Source: Mesorhizobium wenxiniae
GTDB lineage: Bacteria > Pseudomonadota > Alphaproteobacteria > Rhizobiales > Rhizobiaceae
Reading direction: 5' to 3'
Length of the DNA stretch: 64,000 nt
Assembly: GCF_002284535.1 (NCBI RefSeq)
Contig: NZ_NPKH01000041.1
Coordinates: forward strand, 62,001 to 126,000
Shown: positions 43,966 through 52,738 of the stretch, piece by piece
Layout: each line of letters opens with the position of its first letter
Position numbering within the stretch: the stretch's first letter is position 1
Made by a program: the position numbers and the translations under genes
Notes under the pieces: model-generated
Told to the model about the DNA's origin: nothing
Seen by the model: only the letters and a program-made list of their open reading frames with translations
The model's database searches: none

Positions 43966-44885
43966 TAATCTTCGAACGCCGCCCTTAACGTTTCGAATGG
44001 CGCCAGCGCGCCGCGCACCTGCACGACGGCCGCGGCGACGCGATGCGCGCGCAGCACGGCCTCAGTCGGAGCGTGCCCGGCGAGCCGGGCGGCGAGATAG
44101 GCGCCATTGAAGGAATCGCCAGCGCCGGTCGTGTCGACGGGGACGGCGACATGCACGGCCGGAACGGGTTGCAGGGTTCCGTTTGCGGCGATCAGCGCCG
44201 GCTCCTCGCCGTTCTTGACGACGACTTCGCCGACCAGCTTTCGCAGCCGTTCCGCGGTTGCCTGCGGCGCCGCGTCGCCGAACAGCATCTGCTCGTCGGG
44301 AAAGGTCGGTAGCGCTAGGTCGGTGACTGCGAGCGCATCGAGTATCGCGGCCTGCGCTTCCTCGCGCCGGCGCCATAACCGCGGCCGGTAGTTGGGATCG
44401 AAGGCGACAAGCGAGCCGGCGGCGCGTGCCTTGGCCACCGCTGCCAGCAATGTCTTGCGCGCAGCGCCATCCAGAATTGCCAAAGTGATTCCGGAAAAGT
44501 AAACAAGCGCCTGATTTTCAAGGCTTTTCGCCAAAGCAGCCAGGTCGGAGGCAAGCTGCCTTGCAGCCGCATCGCCGCGCCAGTAGGTGAAGGAGCGTTC
44601 GGCTCCGGTCAGCGTGATCGCATAGAGGCCGGGCCGGGCGCCTGATATGATCGGGCTGGCGCCGACGCCGATGCCGTTTTGCGCGAAGAAACCGATCTGG
44701 TCGCGCGAGAACGGGTCGTCGCCGAAGGCCGACACATAGGTCGCCGGCCGATCGCCGCTCAGCGCATGCAGCGCCCACAGCGTATTGAACGTGTCGCCGG
44801 CAAAACCCATGCGCCAGTTCGGCCCCGCCTGGCCTGAAAGTTCGAGCATGCATTCACCGATCGAGGCGACGCCGTTTCCTGTCAT
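43965..44885 (-). CDS. kdgK: PfkB family sugar kinase, 2-dehydro-3-deoxygluconokinase-like
   Basis: 306 residues. PfkB family: N-terminal ASIGECMLELSG and FAGDTFNTLWAL, and the C-terminal signature DTTGAGDSFNGAYLAARLAG with the catalytic Asp. The SIGECMxEL start and YWRGDAAARQLA stretch are typical of KdgK, which phosphorylates 2-keto-3-deoxygluconate to KDPG. It is cytoplasmic. AGGAGAGA lies 7 bases before the ATG. No Entner-Doudoroff or uronate genes are adjacent, so substrate rests on family resemblance. Confidence 0.85.
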   Translation of the reverse strand: MTGNGVASIGECMLELSGQAGPNWRMGFAGDTFNTLWALHALSGDRPATYVSAFGDDPFSRDQIGFFAQNGIGVGASPIISGARPGLYAITLTGAERSFTYWRGDAAARQLASDLAALAKSLENQALVYFSGITLAILDGAARKTLLAAVAKARAAGSLVAFDPNYRPRLWRRREEAQAAILDALAVTDLALPTFPDEQMLFGDAAPQATAERLRKLVGEVVVKNGEEPALIAANGTLQPVPAVHVAVPVDTTGAGDSFNGAYLAARLAGHAPTEAVLRAHRVAAAVVQVRGALAPFETLRAAFED

Positions 44886-44901
44886 GAATCTCTCTCCTGG
44901 T

Positions 44902-44947
44902 CATGTCGCCCAAACCTTGCGCAGCGGTTTTGGGATAACGACATGCA
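44902..44947. repeat. Intergenic hairpin repeat, copy 3 (inverted)
   Basis: Inverted relative to copies 1 and 2. Outer stem CATGTCG/CGACATG, inner stem CCCAAA/TTTGGG, loop region containing TGCGCAGCG. The inner stem again differs from the other copies on both sides so that pairing is kept. Confidence 0.75.
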
Positions 44948-45002
44948 CAAAACCAAGACCCGGTGCTGTAGCTTTTTGCGAGCGGCAGCGCCATGCTTGG
45001 CC

Positions 45003-45533
45003 ATGGCGGATTTTGCGCCAACGGCGTTTTCTCACGCGGAAGGCGGGACGCAATCTGCCCAGCGAGACGTTATCTCCGGAAGAGGAAACGGTTTGGCATC
45101 GTTATGGCGTTATGTTCTGGCAGGTCTTGGTCTGGCTGCCTTGCTGGCCGGCATTCTCGCTGCCGTCTATCTGACCGCGCCTCGGCTTGCGAGCCCCGAA
45201 GTCGCCCGCTCGAAGAAGACGACGAACGGGCTGTTTGTGGCCAGTTTCGAGCCGGAGCGGGGTGTCATCAGGCAAGGCGAGCTGCAATCCTGGCTGCTGA
45301 CCCTGAAGACAGGTGCGGGAACCCCGGTGGAGGGCGCCGGGATCACGATTTCCGGGGGCATGCCGCGGCACAGGCACGGTCTACCGACCAGCCCGCAGGC
45401 GACCGACTATCTGGGCGACGGCTGCTATCGCATCGATGGGGTGAAATTCACGATGAGCGGATTGTGGCAATTGCATTTCGCCATTTCCGCGGCGGCCGGA
45501 TCCGATACGGTGGTCTTCAATGTGTTGCTCTGA
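45003..45533 (+). CDS. FixH-like membrane-anchored protein
   Basis: 176 residues from ATG 45003; a TTG at 45093 preceded by AGAGGAAA is an attractive alternative and would give 146 residues starting just before the single membrane span (WRYVLAGLGLAALLAGILAA). The periplasmic part is an immunoglobulin-like FixH/YtkA-type domain: GLFVASFEPERGVIRQGELQ, ITISGGMPRHRHGLPTSPQA and YRIDGVKFTMSGLWQLHF. Such domains occur with cytochrome oxidase assembly or metal handling. The gene lies 13 bases before a di-haem peroxidase-type gene, with which it surely forms an operon. Confidence 0.78.
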   Translation: MADFAPTAFSHAEGGTQSAQRDVISGRGNGLASLWRYVLAGLGLAALLAGILAAVYLTAPRLASPEVARSKKTTNGLFVASFEPERGVIRQGELQSWLLTLKTGAGTPVEGAGITISGGMPRHRHGLPTSPQATDYLGDGCYRIDGVKFTMSGLWQLHFAISAAAGSDTVVFNVLL

Positions 45534-45546
45534 GCGCTGGAGCAAG

Positions 45547-46749
45547 ATGAACCGCTTTTCGCGTCTTTTCGGGCTGCTGGCGATGGGCGTGCTTGCCGGC
45601 TGCGGCAAGCCGGAGTTTTCCGATGCCGAAAAGAAGACCATCGCCTCACTGGCTCTGTCGGCGCTACCGCCGCCGAAAACCGACACCACCAACCGCTTCG
45701 CCGACGTGCCGGCCGCCGCCGGCCTCGGCGCGACGCTGTTTTTCGACGTCGGGATGAGCGGCGACGGCAAGGTTTCCTGCTCGACCTGCCACAAGATCGA
45801 CCGGCAATTCCAGGACGACCTGCCGCAAGCGGTCGGCGTCGGCCGCACCAACCGGCGCACCATGCCGCTGGCCGGCGTCGCGCATGACCCATTCTTCTTC
45901 TGGGACGGGCGGCGCGACAGCCTTTGGTCGCAAGCGCTGGCGCCGCTGGAGAATCCGCTGGAGCAGGCCGGCAATCGCGCCGCCTACGCGCATTATATCA
46001 AGGCGCGATTCGGCGAGCGTTATGAGCGCATCTTCGGGCCGCTGCCCGACCTTTCGACTGTGCCGGCCAATGCCAGCCCGCTCGGCAGCGATGCCGAGAA
46101 GGCGGCGTGGAGCACGATGACCAAAGCTCAGGCCGAGGGCGTCAATCGCGTCTTCGCCAATATCGGCAAGGCGATCGCCGCCTTCGAGCGGTCGATAGCG
46201 CCGCCGCAGACGCGCTTCGACCGGTTCGCTGCCGCCCTGGCTACCGGTATACAGTTGCCGCAAGGCGACGTTGCTTTTTCGCCCGAGGAAATCCTCGGGC
46301 TAAAGCTGTTCATCGGCAAGGCCAATTGCGTGACGTGCCACACCGGGGCGCGTTTCACCGACGGCAGCTTTCACAACACCGGCGTGCCGCCGGTTGCAAA
46401 TCTGCCTGCGGATCGCGGCCGCATAGATGCGGTGGCGCAGGTCGAGGCCGACCCGTTCAACTGTTTCGGCGCGTTTCGCGATGGCGACGCCAGCGCCTGC
46501 GGCGAGCTGCGCTTCATGGTCAAGGCCGGACCGGAACTCGCCCGCGCCTACAAGACGCCGTCGCTGCGCGGTGCCGCCACCCGTCCCCCCTACATGCATG
46601 CCGGGCAGTTCTCGTCGCTCGAAGAAGTGGTGGCGCATTATTCGACAGCGCCGGCGAGTGTCGAGGGCATATCCGAGATCCATCCGCTGCAGCTTTCCGA
46701 CCGCGAGCGCGCCGCGCTGGTGGCGTTTTTGAAGACATTGGCGGAGTGA
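45547..46749 (+). CDS. Di-haem cytochrome c peroxidase/MauG-like lipoprotein
   Basis: 400 residues. A lipoprotein signal (GLLAMGVLAGC, lipid-modified Cys near residue 19) places it on a membrane facing the periplasm. Two c-type haem sites, CSTCHK (near 79) and CVTCHT (near 261), are spaced as in the CcpA/MauG family; other motifs are FFFWDGRRDSLWSQALAPLE and TPSLRGAATRPPYMHAGQF. It may reduce peroxide or oxidise a protein partner. The adjacent FixH-like protein is a plausible partner. The FixH-like/peroxidase pair recalls MbnH-type gene pairs, which is only an analogy. Confidence 0.88.
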   Translation: MNRFSRLFGLLAMGVLAGCGKPEFSDAEKKTIASLALSALPPPKTDTTNRFADVPAAAGLGATLFFDVGMSGDGKVSCSTCHKIDRQFQDDLPQAVGVGRTNRRTMPLAGVAHDPFFFWDGRRDSLWSQALAPLENPLEQAGNRAAYAHYIKARFGERYERIFGPLPDLSTVPANASPLGSDAEKAAWSTMTKAQAEGVNRVFANIGKAIAAFERSIAPPQTRFDRFAAALATGIQLPQGDVAFSPEEILGLKLFIGKANCVTCHTGARFTDGSFHNTGVPPVANLPADRGRIDAVAQVEADPFNCFGAFRDGDASACGELRFMVKAGPELARAYKTPSLRGAATRPPYMHAGQFSSLEEVVAHYSTAPASVEGISEIHPLQLSDRERAALVAFLKTLAE

Positions 46750-46786
46750 AGGACTCGGAATAAAGGCCGGTCGGTAGCGATCCTTC

Positions 46787-46942
46787 GCGCCCCCTCTGTC
46801 CTGCCGGACGTCCCCCCACGAGGGCCCCACGCGGGGGAGATTGGCTGTCCCCTCGGCTTTCGCCAATTTTCAACGTTGAAGAAAAGGCCGCTGTCGTCGA
46901 AGCCGTCGTTCTGGGAGATGTCCGGCAGGACAAAGGGGGCGC
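46787..46942. mobile_element. MITE-like element with 26-bp terminal inverted repeats
   Basis: 156 bases. Left end 46787-46812 and right end 46917-46942 are inverted copies matching at 24 of 26 positions (core CCTGCCGGAC). No transposase is encoded. Inner text includes GGCCCCACGCGGGGGAGATTGGC, shortened here: a second small GC-rich hairpin near 46823-46840. It lies in the gap between the peroxidase gene and putR, a position and form typical of rhizobial intergenic mosaic elements. Confidence 0.78.
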
Positions 46943-46975
46943 TGTCCCGCCGACGTTCACCGCAGCAGCGCTCTA

Positions 46976-47428
46976 CTACCGATCCTTGACCGTCTCCATC
47001 GCCACAAAGGTCGAAGTCTGGGCGACGTGGGGCAGGGCGGAGATGCGCTCGCCGAGCACGCGGCGATAGGTGGCGATGTCGGTGGTGCGGACTTTCAGGA
47101 GGTAATCGAAGCTCGACGCCATCATGTGGCATTGCTCGATCTCCGGCACCGCCTGCACGGCGCGGTTGAAGGCGTCGAGCGCGGCCGAGCGGGTGTCGGA
47201 CAATTTCACCTGGACGAAGGCGACATGGCCTTCGCCCATGCGCTCACGGGCGATGATCGCCTGGTAGCCGCGGATGATGCCGTCCTTCTCCAGCCGCTTG
47301 ACCCGCGCCTGCACCGGCGTCTTCGACAGGCCGACCTTGACCGCGAGTTCCGACATGGAAAGCCGGCCATTGCTGCCCAGCGCCGACAGGATGTTCCTGT
47401 CGATGCGGTCTAATTGGTCTTCTGTCAT
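46976..47428 (-). CDS. putR: Lrp/AsnC family regulator PutR
   Basis: 150 residues from ATG 47428 (MTEDQLDRID). N-terminal helix-turn-helix (RLSMSELAVKVGLSKTPVQA, residues ~22-41) and a C-terminal RAM ligand-binding domain (HVAFVQVKL to the end). It is divergent from putA, the arrangement of the rhizobial and Agrobacterium proline-responsive activator PutR, which turns on putA when proline binds. The binding site is presumably in the 162-base gap between the two genes. Confidence 0.9.
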   Translation of the reverse strand: MTEDQLDRIDRNILSALGSNGRLSMSELAVKVGLSKTPVQARVKRLEKDGIIRGYQAIIARERMGEGHVAFVQVKLSDTRSAALDAFNRAVQAVPEIEQCHMMASSFDYLLKVRTTDIATYRRVLGERISALPHVAQTSTFVAMETVKDR

Positions 47429-47590
47429 CGAATTTTTGGTCAAATTGGAGAAAATCAGGCCACACGATAATCCAATCGGCCTCTCCTGTCGATTTCTTTG
47501 GACCGATCGAAACCAAGCTTTGTGTTAGCTTGCGCCATTCGGTCCGGTGACCGCCGGACCGCTCCCTGATGCTTGCTCTCTAGGACCGTC

Positions 47591-50500
47591 ATGCCAGCGC
47601 TCGATGCCATCCGCCAGCAGATCCGTGCCAATTACTTGCCCGATGAAGACGAGGCCGTGAAGCGGCTGGCCGAGGCGACAGGGCTTTCGACGAAAGAGCG
47701 GAAGGCAATCTCGGCCCGCGCCGCCGACCTGGTGCGGGCGGTGCGCGGCTCGTCCGATCCGCGGCTGATGGAAGTCTTTCTGTCCGCTTATGGCCTTTCC
47801 ACCAAGGAGGGCGTCGCGCTGATGTGCCTGGCCGAAGCGCTGCTGCGGGTGCCCGACACCGAAACGATGGACGACCTCATCGCCGACAAGATCGCGCCGC
47901 ACGACTGGTCGGCGCATTCAGGGGGCTCGAGCTCGATCTTCGTCAATGCGTCGACCTGGGCGCTGATGCTGACCGGCCGGGTGCTTGACGAGGGCGAGGG
48001 CGGCATCGAAGGGACGCTGCGCGCCATGGTGCGCCGGCTGGGCGAGCCGGTCATCCGCAAGGCGGTCGCCGCCGCCATGCGCGAGATGGGCGAGCAGTTC
48101 GTGCTCGGCCGCACGATTGCCGAGGCCGTCAAGCGCGGCCGGCCGATGACCCAGAAAGGCTATTTCTATTCCTTCGATATGCTGGGCGAAGCGGCCCGCA
48201 CCGAGGCGGACGCGTTGCGCTATCTCAAGGCCTATGCCGACGCCATCTCATCGCTCGATGCCGGCGCCAATGGTCCCGACATCCGCCAGAACCACGGCAT
48301 CTCGGTCAAGCTCTCGGCGCTGCACCCGCGCTATGAAGTGACGCAAAAGGAAAAGATGCTGCCTGTGATGGCCGAGCGGCTTTTGTCGCTGGCGCTGGCG
48401 GCGCGCCATTCGCGCATGGGCCTCAACATCGACGCCGAGGAGGCCGACCGCCTCGACCTGTCGCTCGAAATCATCGAGCGGGTGCTGGCCGAGCCGGAGC
48501 TTGCCGGCTGGAACGGTTTTGGCGTCGTCGTCCAGGCCTATGGTCCGCGCGCCGCCTTCGTCATCGATTGGCTCTATGCGCTGGCGAAGAAGTACGACCG
48601 CACCATCATGGTGCGGCTGGTCAAGGGCGCCTATTGGGACACCGAGATCAAGCGGGCGCAGACGCTCGGGCTCGACGGATATCCGGTCTTCACCCGCAAG
48701 GCCAACACCGACGTTTCCTACCTCGCCTGCGCGAAGAAGCTGCTGTCGATGACCGACCGCATCTATCCGCAATTCGCCACCCACAACGCCCACACCGTCG
48801 CCGCCATCCTGTCGATGGCTGGGGATCGTGACTCATTCGAGTTCCAGCGCCTGCACGGCATGGGCGAGGCGTTACATGAGACGGTGCGGCGGGCCGAGGG
48901 TACGAGCTGCCGCATCTATGCGCCGGTCGGCGCGCATTCCGACCTGCTTGCCTATCTGGTCCGCCGGCTGCTCGAAAACGGCGCAAACTCCTCCTTCGTC
49001 CACCAGCTCACCGACGAGGAGGTCGAGCCGGAGGATATCGCTCGAGATCCACTCGAAACCGTCGAGAAACAGGGTCCGGCCAGCAATCCGGCGATCCCCA
49101 GCCCGTCGGCGATCTTCGGTGCTGGCCGCCGCAATTCGAAGGGGTTCGACATCACCGATCCGGTGATGCTGGCCGCGATCGACAAGGCGAAGGCCGAGTT
49201 TGCTGGGCCGGACCGCTGGCACGCCAAGCCGATCACCCGGGCCGCCGGCTACGGCAAGCAGCGTCCGGTGGTCAATCCGGCAAAGCCGGACGAAGTGGTC
49301 GGCACGGTCAGCGAGGCCACCGCCAAGCAGGTCGCGACCGCCGTGCGCATCGCGGTGGAGGCGCAGCCGGCATGGGCGAGGCGCGCCGTCGCCGAGCGTG
49401 CCACCATGCTCAACCGCGCCGCCGACCTCTATGAGGCCAATGCCGTCGAATTCTTCGCGCTCGCCGCCCGCGAGGCCGGCAAATCACTGGCCGACGGCGT
49501 CGCCGAAGTGCGCGAGGCGGTCGATTTCCTGCGCTATTACGCAACCGAGGCGGCCAATGCCGAACCTGGAACCGAGGCGCGCGGCGTGATCGCGTGTATC
49601 TCGCCATGGAATTTTCCGCTCGCCATCTTCACCGGCCAGATTGCGGCAGCTCTCGTCACCGGCAATTCGGTCATCGCCAAGCCGGCCGAGCAGACGCCGC
49701 TGATCGCCTTCCGCGCCGTCGAATTGCTGCGCGAAGCCGGCGTGCCGGAAGACGTCATCCAGCTTCTGCCCGGCGATGGCCCCTCGGTCGGCGGCCCACT
49801 GACATCAGATCCGCGCATTGCCGGCGTCTGCTTCACCGGCTCGACCGAGGTCGCCAAGCTGATCGAAAAGCAGTTGGCCGAGACCGCCGCGCCCGACGCC
49901 ATGCTGATCGCCGAGACCGGCGGGTTGAATGCCATGATCGTCGATTCCACCGCGCTTCCCGAACAAGCAGTACGCGACATCCTAGCCTCGGCCTTCCAGA
50001 GTGCCGGCCAGCGCTGCTCGGCGCTGCGCGTGCTCTATGTGCAGAAGGACGTCGAGAAGAAGATGCTGGAGATGCTGAAGGGCGCGATGGAAACGCTCAG
50101 CCTCGGCGATCCCTGGTGGATTTCGACCGATGTCGGCCCGGTCATCGACGAGGAGGCACAAAAATCGATCCGCGACTATTGCACTGACATGGGCCTGCAG
50201 GGCCGGCTGATCGCCAAGCTCGAAGCGCCGAAGGATGGCCGCTTCGTCGCGCCGCATGTCTTTCGGGTCAAGGGCATCGAGGACATCGAGCGCGAGGTGT
50301 TCGGACCGGTGCTGCACGTCGCCACTTTCGACGCCGACGATATCGACGGGGTCATCGCCGCGATCAACCGCAAGGGTTATGGCCTGACTTTCGGCCTGCA
50401 CACCCGCATCGAAGGCCGCGCCCAGCATTTCGTCGACGGCATCCATGCCGGCAACATCTATGTCAACCGCAACCAGATCGGCGCCGTGGTCGGGTCGCAG

Positions 50501-51202
50501 CCGTTCGGCGGCGAAGGGCTTTCCGGTACCGGGCCGAAGGCCGGCGGACCGCAATATCTCAGGCGGTTCCGCAAGGGGCCGGAGGCGGGCACGCCTATTC
50601 TTGACGGCCGCAAGGTGACGGCGACCGAACTCGCCGACAATCTGCCGGACCCGGCGCTGGGCGGCTGGTCGACGCGGGCGGACCGGGTGGCGGTGCTGAG
50701 GAAGCATTTGCGCGGCAAGGGTGCTGCGGCCATCGGTGCCGCCGCCGGCATCGATTTCGGCCAGGTCGATCTGCCGGGCCCGACCGGCGAGGCCAACACG
50801 CTGTCGCTGTCGCCGCGCGGCCGTGTGCTCTGTCTGGGACCGGACGCCGACACGCTGCTTGCCCAGACCATCCAGGCGCTGGCGGCCGGCAATGCGGTGC
50901 TGGCCGTCGCGCCCGGTGCGCCGGCGGCACTGTCGCCGCTGACCGGCAAGGGCCTGCCGATGGCGGCCATCGACGGCCGGCCCGACCCGGTCGAGGCACG
51001 CGCGCTGCGTGTAGACCTCGTCGCCTTTTCCGGCACGCCCGAGGCCGCGCGTATCGTGCGCAAGGTGATCGCCGACCGCGCCGGCCCGATCGTGCCGCTG
51101 GTCAGCGAAGTGCTCAACCCGGCGGCCTATGCGCATGAGCGCGCCGTCTGCGTCGACACTACGGCTGCTGGTGGCAATGCCAGCCTGCTGGCCGCGGCTT
51201 AA
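47591..51202 (+). CDS. putA: Bifunctional proline dehydrogenase / P5C dehydrogenase PutA
   Basis: 1203 residues. It oxidises proline to P5C (FAD) and then to glutamate (NAD+) with intramolecular channelling. The proline dehydrogenase part (~50-460) has the TIM-barrel motifs SVKLSALHPRYE, RLVKGAYWDTEIKRAQ and ATHNAHTVAA. The aldehyde dehydrogenase part (~510-990) has SPWNFPLAIFTGQIAAAL, Glu in AETGGLNAM and catalytic Cys in SAGQRCSALR. A C-terminal ALDH-superfamily-like tail (~1000-1200) follows. The N-terminal RHH DNA-binding domain of enterobacterial PutA is absent, consistent with control by the divergent putR. Confidence 0.97.
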   Translation: MPALDAIRQQIRANYLPDEDEAVKRLAEATGLSTKERKAISARAADLVRAVRGSSDPRLMEVFLSAYGLSTKEGVALMCLAEALLRVPDTETMDDLIADKIAPHDWSAHSGGSSSIFVNASTWALMLTGRVLDEGEGGIEGTLRAMVRRLGEPVIRKAVAAAMREMGEQFVLGRTIAEAVKRGRPMTQKGYFYSFDMLGEAARTEADALRYLKAYADAISSLDAGANGPDIRQNHGISVKLSALHPRYEVTQKEKMLPVMAERLLSLALAARHSRMGLNIDAEEADRLDLSLEIIERVLAEPELAGWNGFGVVVQAYGPRAAFVIDWLYALAKKYDRTIMVRLVKGAYWDTEIKRAQTLGLDGYPVFTRKANTDVSYLACAKKLLSMTDRIYPQFATHNAHTVAAILSMAGDRDSFEFQRLHGMGEALHETVRRAEGTSCRIYAPVGAHSDLLAYLVRRLLENGANSSFVHQLTDEEVEPEDIARDPLETVEKQGPASNPAIPSPSAIFGAGRRNSKGFDITDPVMLAAIDKAKAEFAGPDRWHAKPITRAAGYGKQRPVVNPAKPDEVVGTVSEATAKQVATAVRIAVEAQPAWARRAVAERATMLNRAADLYEANAVEFFALAAREAGKSLADGVAEVREAVDFLRYYATEAANAEPGTEARGVIACISPWNFPLAIFTGQIAAALVTGNSVIAKPAEQTPLIAFRAVELLREAGVPEDVIQLLPGDGPSVGGPLTSDPRIAGVCFTGSTEVAKLIEKQLAETAAPDAMLIAETGGLNAMIVDSTALPEQAVRDILASAFQSAGQRCSALRVLYVQKDVEKKMLEMLKGAMETLSLGDPWWISTDVGPVIDEEAQKSIRDYCTDMGLQGRLIAKLEAPKDGRFVAPHVFRVKGIEDIEREVFGPVLHVATFDADDIDGVIAAINRKGYGLTFGLHTRIEGRAQHFVDGIHAGNIYVNRNQIGAVVGSQPFGGEGLSGTGPKAGGPQYLRRFRKGPEAGTPILDGRKVTATELADNLPDPALGGWSTRADRVAVLRKHLRGKGAAAIGAAAGIDFGQVDLPGPTGEANTLSLSPRGRVLCLGPDADTLLAQTIQALAAGNAVLAVAPGAPAALSPLTGKGLPMAAIDGRPDPVEARALRVDLVAFSGTPEAARIVRKVIADRAGPIVPLVSEVLNPAAYAHERAVCVDTTAAGGNASLLAAA

Positions 51203-51235
51203 GGCGGCTGCTTCTATCTGTTAGGCGAGGTCACC

Positions 51236-51550
51236 TCACGCGCCCTCGACGACCGAAAAGCCCTCGAACTGCGGATGACCGAGATAGTGCACCTTGCTGG
51301 AGCCGCCGTTGCGGTGCGCGGCGCGGAAATTCTCGGATTTGGTCCAGGCGACGAAATCCTCATGGCTCGCCCACACGGTGTGCGAGGCAAACAGCGTGTA
51401 GCCTTCGGCCTCGTTGACCGGACCGCGCAGCAGATGAAATTCCTTGAAACCTTTCATCTCCGAAAGGCTCGAATCACGGTTTTTCCAGACGTCCTCAAAA
51501 GCGTCCTCAGAGCCGTTTTGTATCTTGAAGCGGTTCATGGCGATGTACAT
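51236..51550 (-). CDS. hmuQ: IsdG/HmuQ-type haem-degrading monooxygenase
   Basis: 104 residues of ABM (antibiotic biosynthesis monooxygenase) fold: MYIAMNRFKIQNGSEDAFED with the conserved Asn, TVWASHEDFVAWTKSE with the conserved Trp, and a His-containing FRAAHRNGG. This matches rhizobial HmuQ/IsdG proteins that open haem and release iron in the cytoplasm. AAGGAACC lies 8 bases before the ATG. It is the last gene of the minus-strand operon hmuR-unknown-tonB-hmuQ. It converges with putA. Confidence 0.85.
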   Translation of the reverse strand: MYIAMNRFKIQNGSEDAFEDVWKNRDSSLSEMKGFKEFHLLRGPVNEAEGYTLFASHTVWASHEDFVAWTKSENFRAAHRNGGSSKVHYLGHPQFEGFSVVEGA

Positions 51551-51612
51551 TGGTGGTTCCTTTCGAGATTGGCGAACTGTGGCGGAAGCTGGAAACGACG
51601 AGGCAAAGATTC

Positions 51613-52611
51613 TCAAAACGGACCGATCTCGCCTGTAAACACCAGATTGTTGCCGACTTTTGTCGGGATGGGAGGGAAGGGGGCTGCCTTCCGCACGATG
51701 CCGAGCACGACCTGATCGAAGTCTGACGATCCGGAGCTTTGCAGAATGCGCAGTTCATTGATGCCGCCACGATTGCCAATGACGAATGTGACTACAGCAT
51801 TGTTGCGCGCGGTTGCTTGCACCGACGGCGGGACGCCGCGATTGACGCGGCTGAGCTTTCTTAAGACGTCGCTGCGGTAGCTGGATTCCGCTGCGGTGCC
51901 TGCTTCATTTTGTTTCTTGCCCTTACTCGCCGCCTGAGCAGAGCGGTCCTGGCCATCTGCCGTCCCACGCTTCTCATCAGCTTCGCTTGCTCTTGAAGGG
52001 GGACTTGGTCTAGCGGTGGGGATCGGCGGCTGCCCGGCAAACGCAGCAGGCGCCTCGGTGCTTTCTGTCTGAACAGTCGGCTGTGCTGGCGTCTTCGGGA
52101 CCACGCTCTGGTCATCGGCCGCCCCAGACACCAATATGTCTGGCATGGCTGCCGACTGTTTGACAGCTTCCGGCAGAGGCTCAAGGGGCTGCTTCGTTGC
52201 TTCCGTGGTGGGCTGGGGAGGCTTTGTTGGCGGCACTGGTTTTTCGGCTTTTGCCGCCGCTGGTTTGGTCGGCTGCGGGTTCGGCACCAATGTGACCTTC
52301 ATTGCCGGCGCTTCCCGATCCAGCGCGCTGCCGACCACGTTGGCGCCCGACTGATCGCTGCCCTCCGACTGAGTGGCATGCTGGAAGTCAAATGTTCCGG
52401 CAGGCGTAATCAGAAAAACCGCCGCGACCGCCGCATGTGCCAGGCAGGAGACGATGATCGCCGCGGTGTATACTCGCCCTGTTGGGCGCGCCTGTGCGAG
52501 CGGCTCGACCGGCTTCACGCCAATTTCGGCGCCGGTGTCTTGGCTGGTGTTTGGGCCGGTGCTTGGGCCGGTGCCTGGGCCGGTAGCTGAGATGGAGCTG
52601 GTTTCCTGCAT
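51613..52611 (-). CDS. tonB: TonB-like energy transducer
   Basis: 332 residues from ATG 52611. A Gly-Pro-Thr/Ser low-complexity N-terminus (GPGTGPSTGPNTSQ) precedes a single membrane span (~50-75, TAAIIVSCLAHAAVAAVFLI), then a long Pro/Lys/Glu/Ala-rich periplasmic spacer (~105-245) and a C-terminal TonB domain (YRSDVLRKLSRVNRGVPPSV, ~255-332, ending TGEIGPF). It couples proton motive force to the haem receptor HmuR. A GTG at 52731 with GAGAAG upstream would add 40 residues and lies 8 bases after the preceding gene; the start is uncertain. Confidence 0.87.
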   Translation of the reverse strand: MQETSSISATGPGTGPSTGPNTSQDTGAEIGVKPVEPLAQARPTGRVYTAAIIVSCLAHAAVAAVFLITPAGTFDFQHATQSEGSDQSGANVVGSALDREAPAMKVTLVPNPQPTKPAAAKAEKPVPPTKPPQPTTEATKQPLEPLPEAVKQSAAMPDILVSGAADDQSVVPKTPAQPTVQTESTEAPAAFAGQPPIPTARPSPPSRASEADEKRGTADGQDRSAQAASKGKKQNEAGTAAESSYRSDVLRKLSRVNRGVPPSVQATARNNAVVTFVIGNRGGINELRILQSSGSSDFDQVVLGIVRKAAPFPPIPTKVGNNLVFTGEIGPF

Positions 52612-52738
52612 GTCGCGGAACGGAAACTGCAGCGACCCTCTTGTCAAATTAAGATCATTTGCCCCCAGCGGCAAGAGGCCGGCCAGCGATCTTGCAAGGG
52701 TGTTTCGGGCGAGTGCGGGCTCCAGTCCCACTGTCTTC

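Noticed and set aside
46520..46960. A minus-strand frame covering the MITE-like element
   Set aside because: The frame is created by the GC-rich repeat; no ribosome-binding site or family match.
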